The position numbers were made by a program, and so were the translations under genes. Under the pieces are notes generated by a model. It searched no databases. It saw only the letters and a list, made by a program, of their open reading frames with translations, and had not been told where the DNA came from. Positions 63,879 to 64,000 of a DNA stretch of 64,000 bases are shown here, piece by piece (position 1 is the first letter of the stretch; each line of letters begins with the position of its first letter). The stretch is from Bdellovibrio sp. ZAP7 (GTDB taxonomy: Bacteria; Bdellovibrionota; Bdellovibrionia; Bdellovibrionales; Bdellovibrionaceae): positions 62,001 to 126,000 of the forward strand of contig NZ_CP030082.1 in assembly GCF_006874645.1 (NCBI RefSeq), in the 5' to 3' direction.

Positions 63879-64000
63879 TTAGAGATATAGCTCTGCAGTT
63901 GCAGGCGCGATAATGTCGAGCAAGTTATTGAATGTAGAGGCTACTTGCATTGCCACTGATGGACCTTCTTTACTATCGACCTTGTTAATCTCACCATTTG
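63879..64000 (-). CDS. 3' end of an unidentified gene (partial)
   Basis: On the minus strand an open frame enters from the window edge and ends with TAA at 63879-63881. The last ~40 residues end in NNLLDIIAPATAELYL. The coding sense is supported by the ribosome site of the following small secreted-protein gene, which overlaps this stop. Too little is visible to name it. Confidence 0.55.
   Translation of the reverse strand, partial: NGEINKVDSKEGPSVAMQVASTFNNLLDIIAPATAELYL

Overview
The window looks like a chromosomal segment of a Gram-negative predatory bacterium of the Bdellovibrio type. This is inferred from gene content: many secreted proteases, outer-membrane barrels and lipoproteins, dense two-way gene packing, moderate GC, and frequent ATGA start/stop overlaps. 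No similarity search was run. No insertion sequence, prophage, CRISPR array or rRNA gene was seen.

Layout. 1-4.1 kb is a housekeeping block (partial secreted protein, bL31, then prfA-prmC-murA). 4.2-5.9 kb holds two small exported proteins and a GC-rich, highly foldable non-coding segment. 6.1-10.8 kb has a TPR/GYF_2 protein, a small membrane protein, serS and tRNA-Ser(TGA). 10.9-19.1 kb is an exported-hydrolase region: two papain-fold proteases, an HExxH metalloprotease, a DedA protein and a class III cyclase-like membrane protein with altered catalytic residues. 19.1-25.5 kb carries guanine deaminase, a large lipoprotein, queF, a divergent PEP carboxylase and a secreted protein.

25.5-34.5 kb is a type IV pilin-like locus made of two divergent operons. 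The minus operon has PilW- and PilX-like minor pilins, two spermidine-synthase-like membrane proteins and an acyltransferase-like membrane protein. The plus operon has a 965-residue prepilin-like protein followed by a paralogue of the same acyltransferase-like protein. 34.5-36.6 kb has a CheX-type response regulator and tRNAs for Ser(GCT), Arg(ACG) and Asn(GTT).

36.9-52.6 kb is the most striking part: twelve consecutive genes that together look like a specialised-lipid synthesis and envelope-delivery island. Synthesis genes are a formyltransferase-fold protein, an alpha/beta-hydrolase-AMP-ligase fusion (OleBC-like), a UbiA-like prenyltransferase, an ATP-grasp/swivelling-His phosphotransferase, a BtaA-like aminocarboxypropyl transferase, an acyl-ACP-reductase-like enzyme, an NAD-dependent epimerase-type reductase and a diacylglycerol-kinase-family lipid kinase. 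Delivery genes are a LolA-like carrier, a LolD/LolC-like ABC transporter and an outer-membrane barrel. The product is unknown.

52.8-57 kb holds lipoproteins and an operon with two barrel-like proteins and a metallophosphatase. 57.2-59.2 kb is groES-groEL. 59.3-64 kb has two divergent barrel proteins, a CheY-like regulator and a run of very small secreted proteins on the minus strand, the last running off the end.
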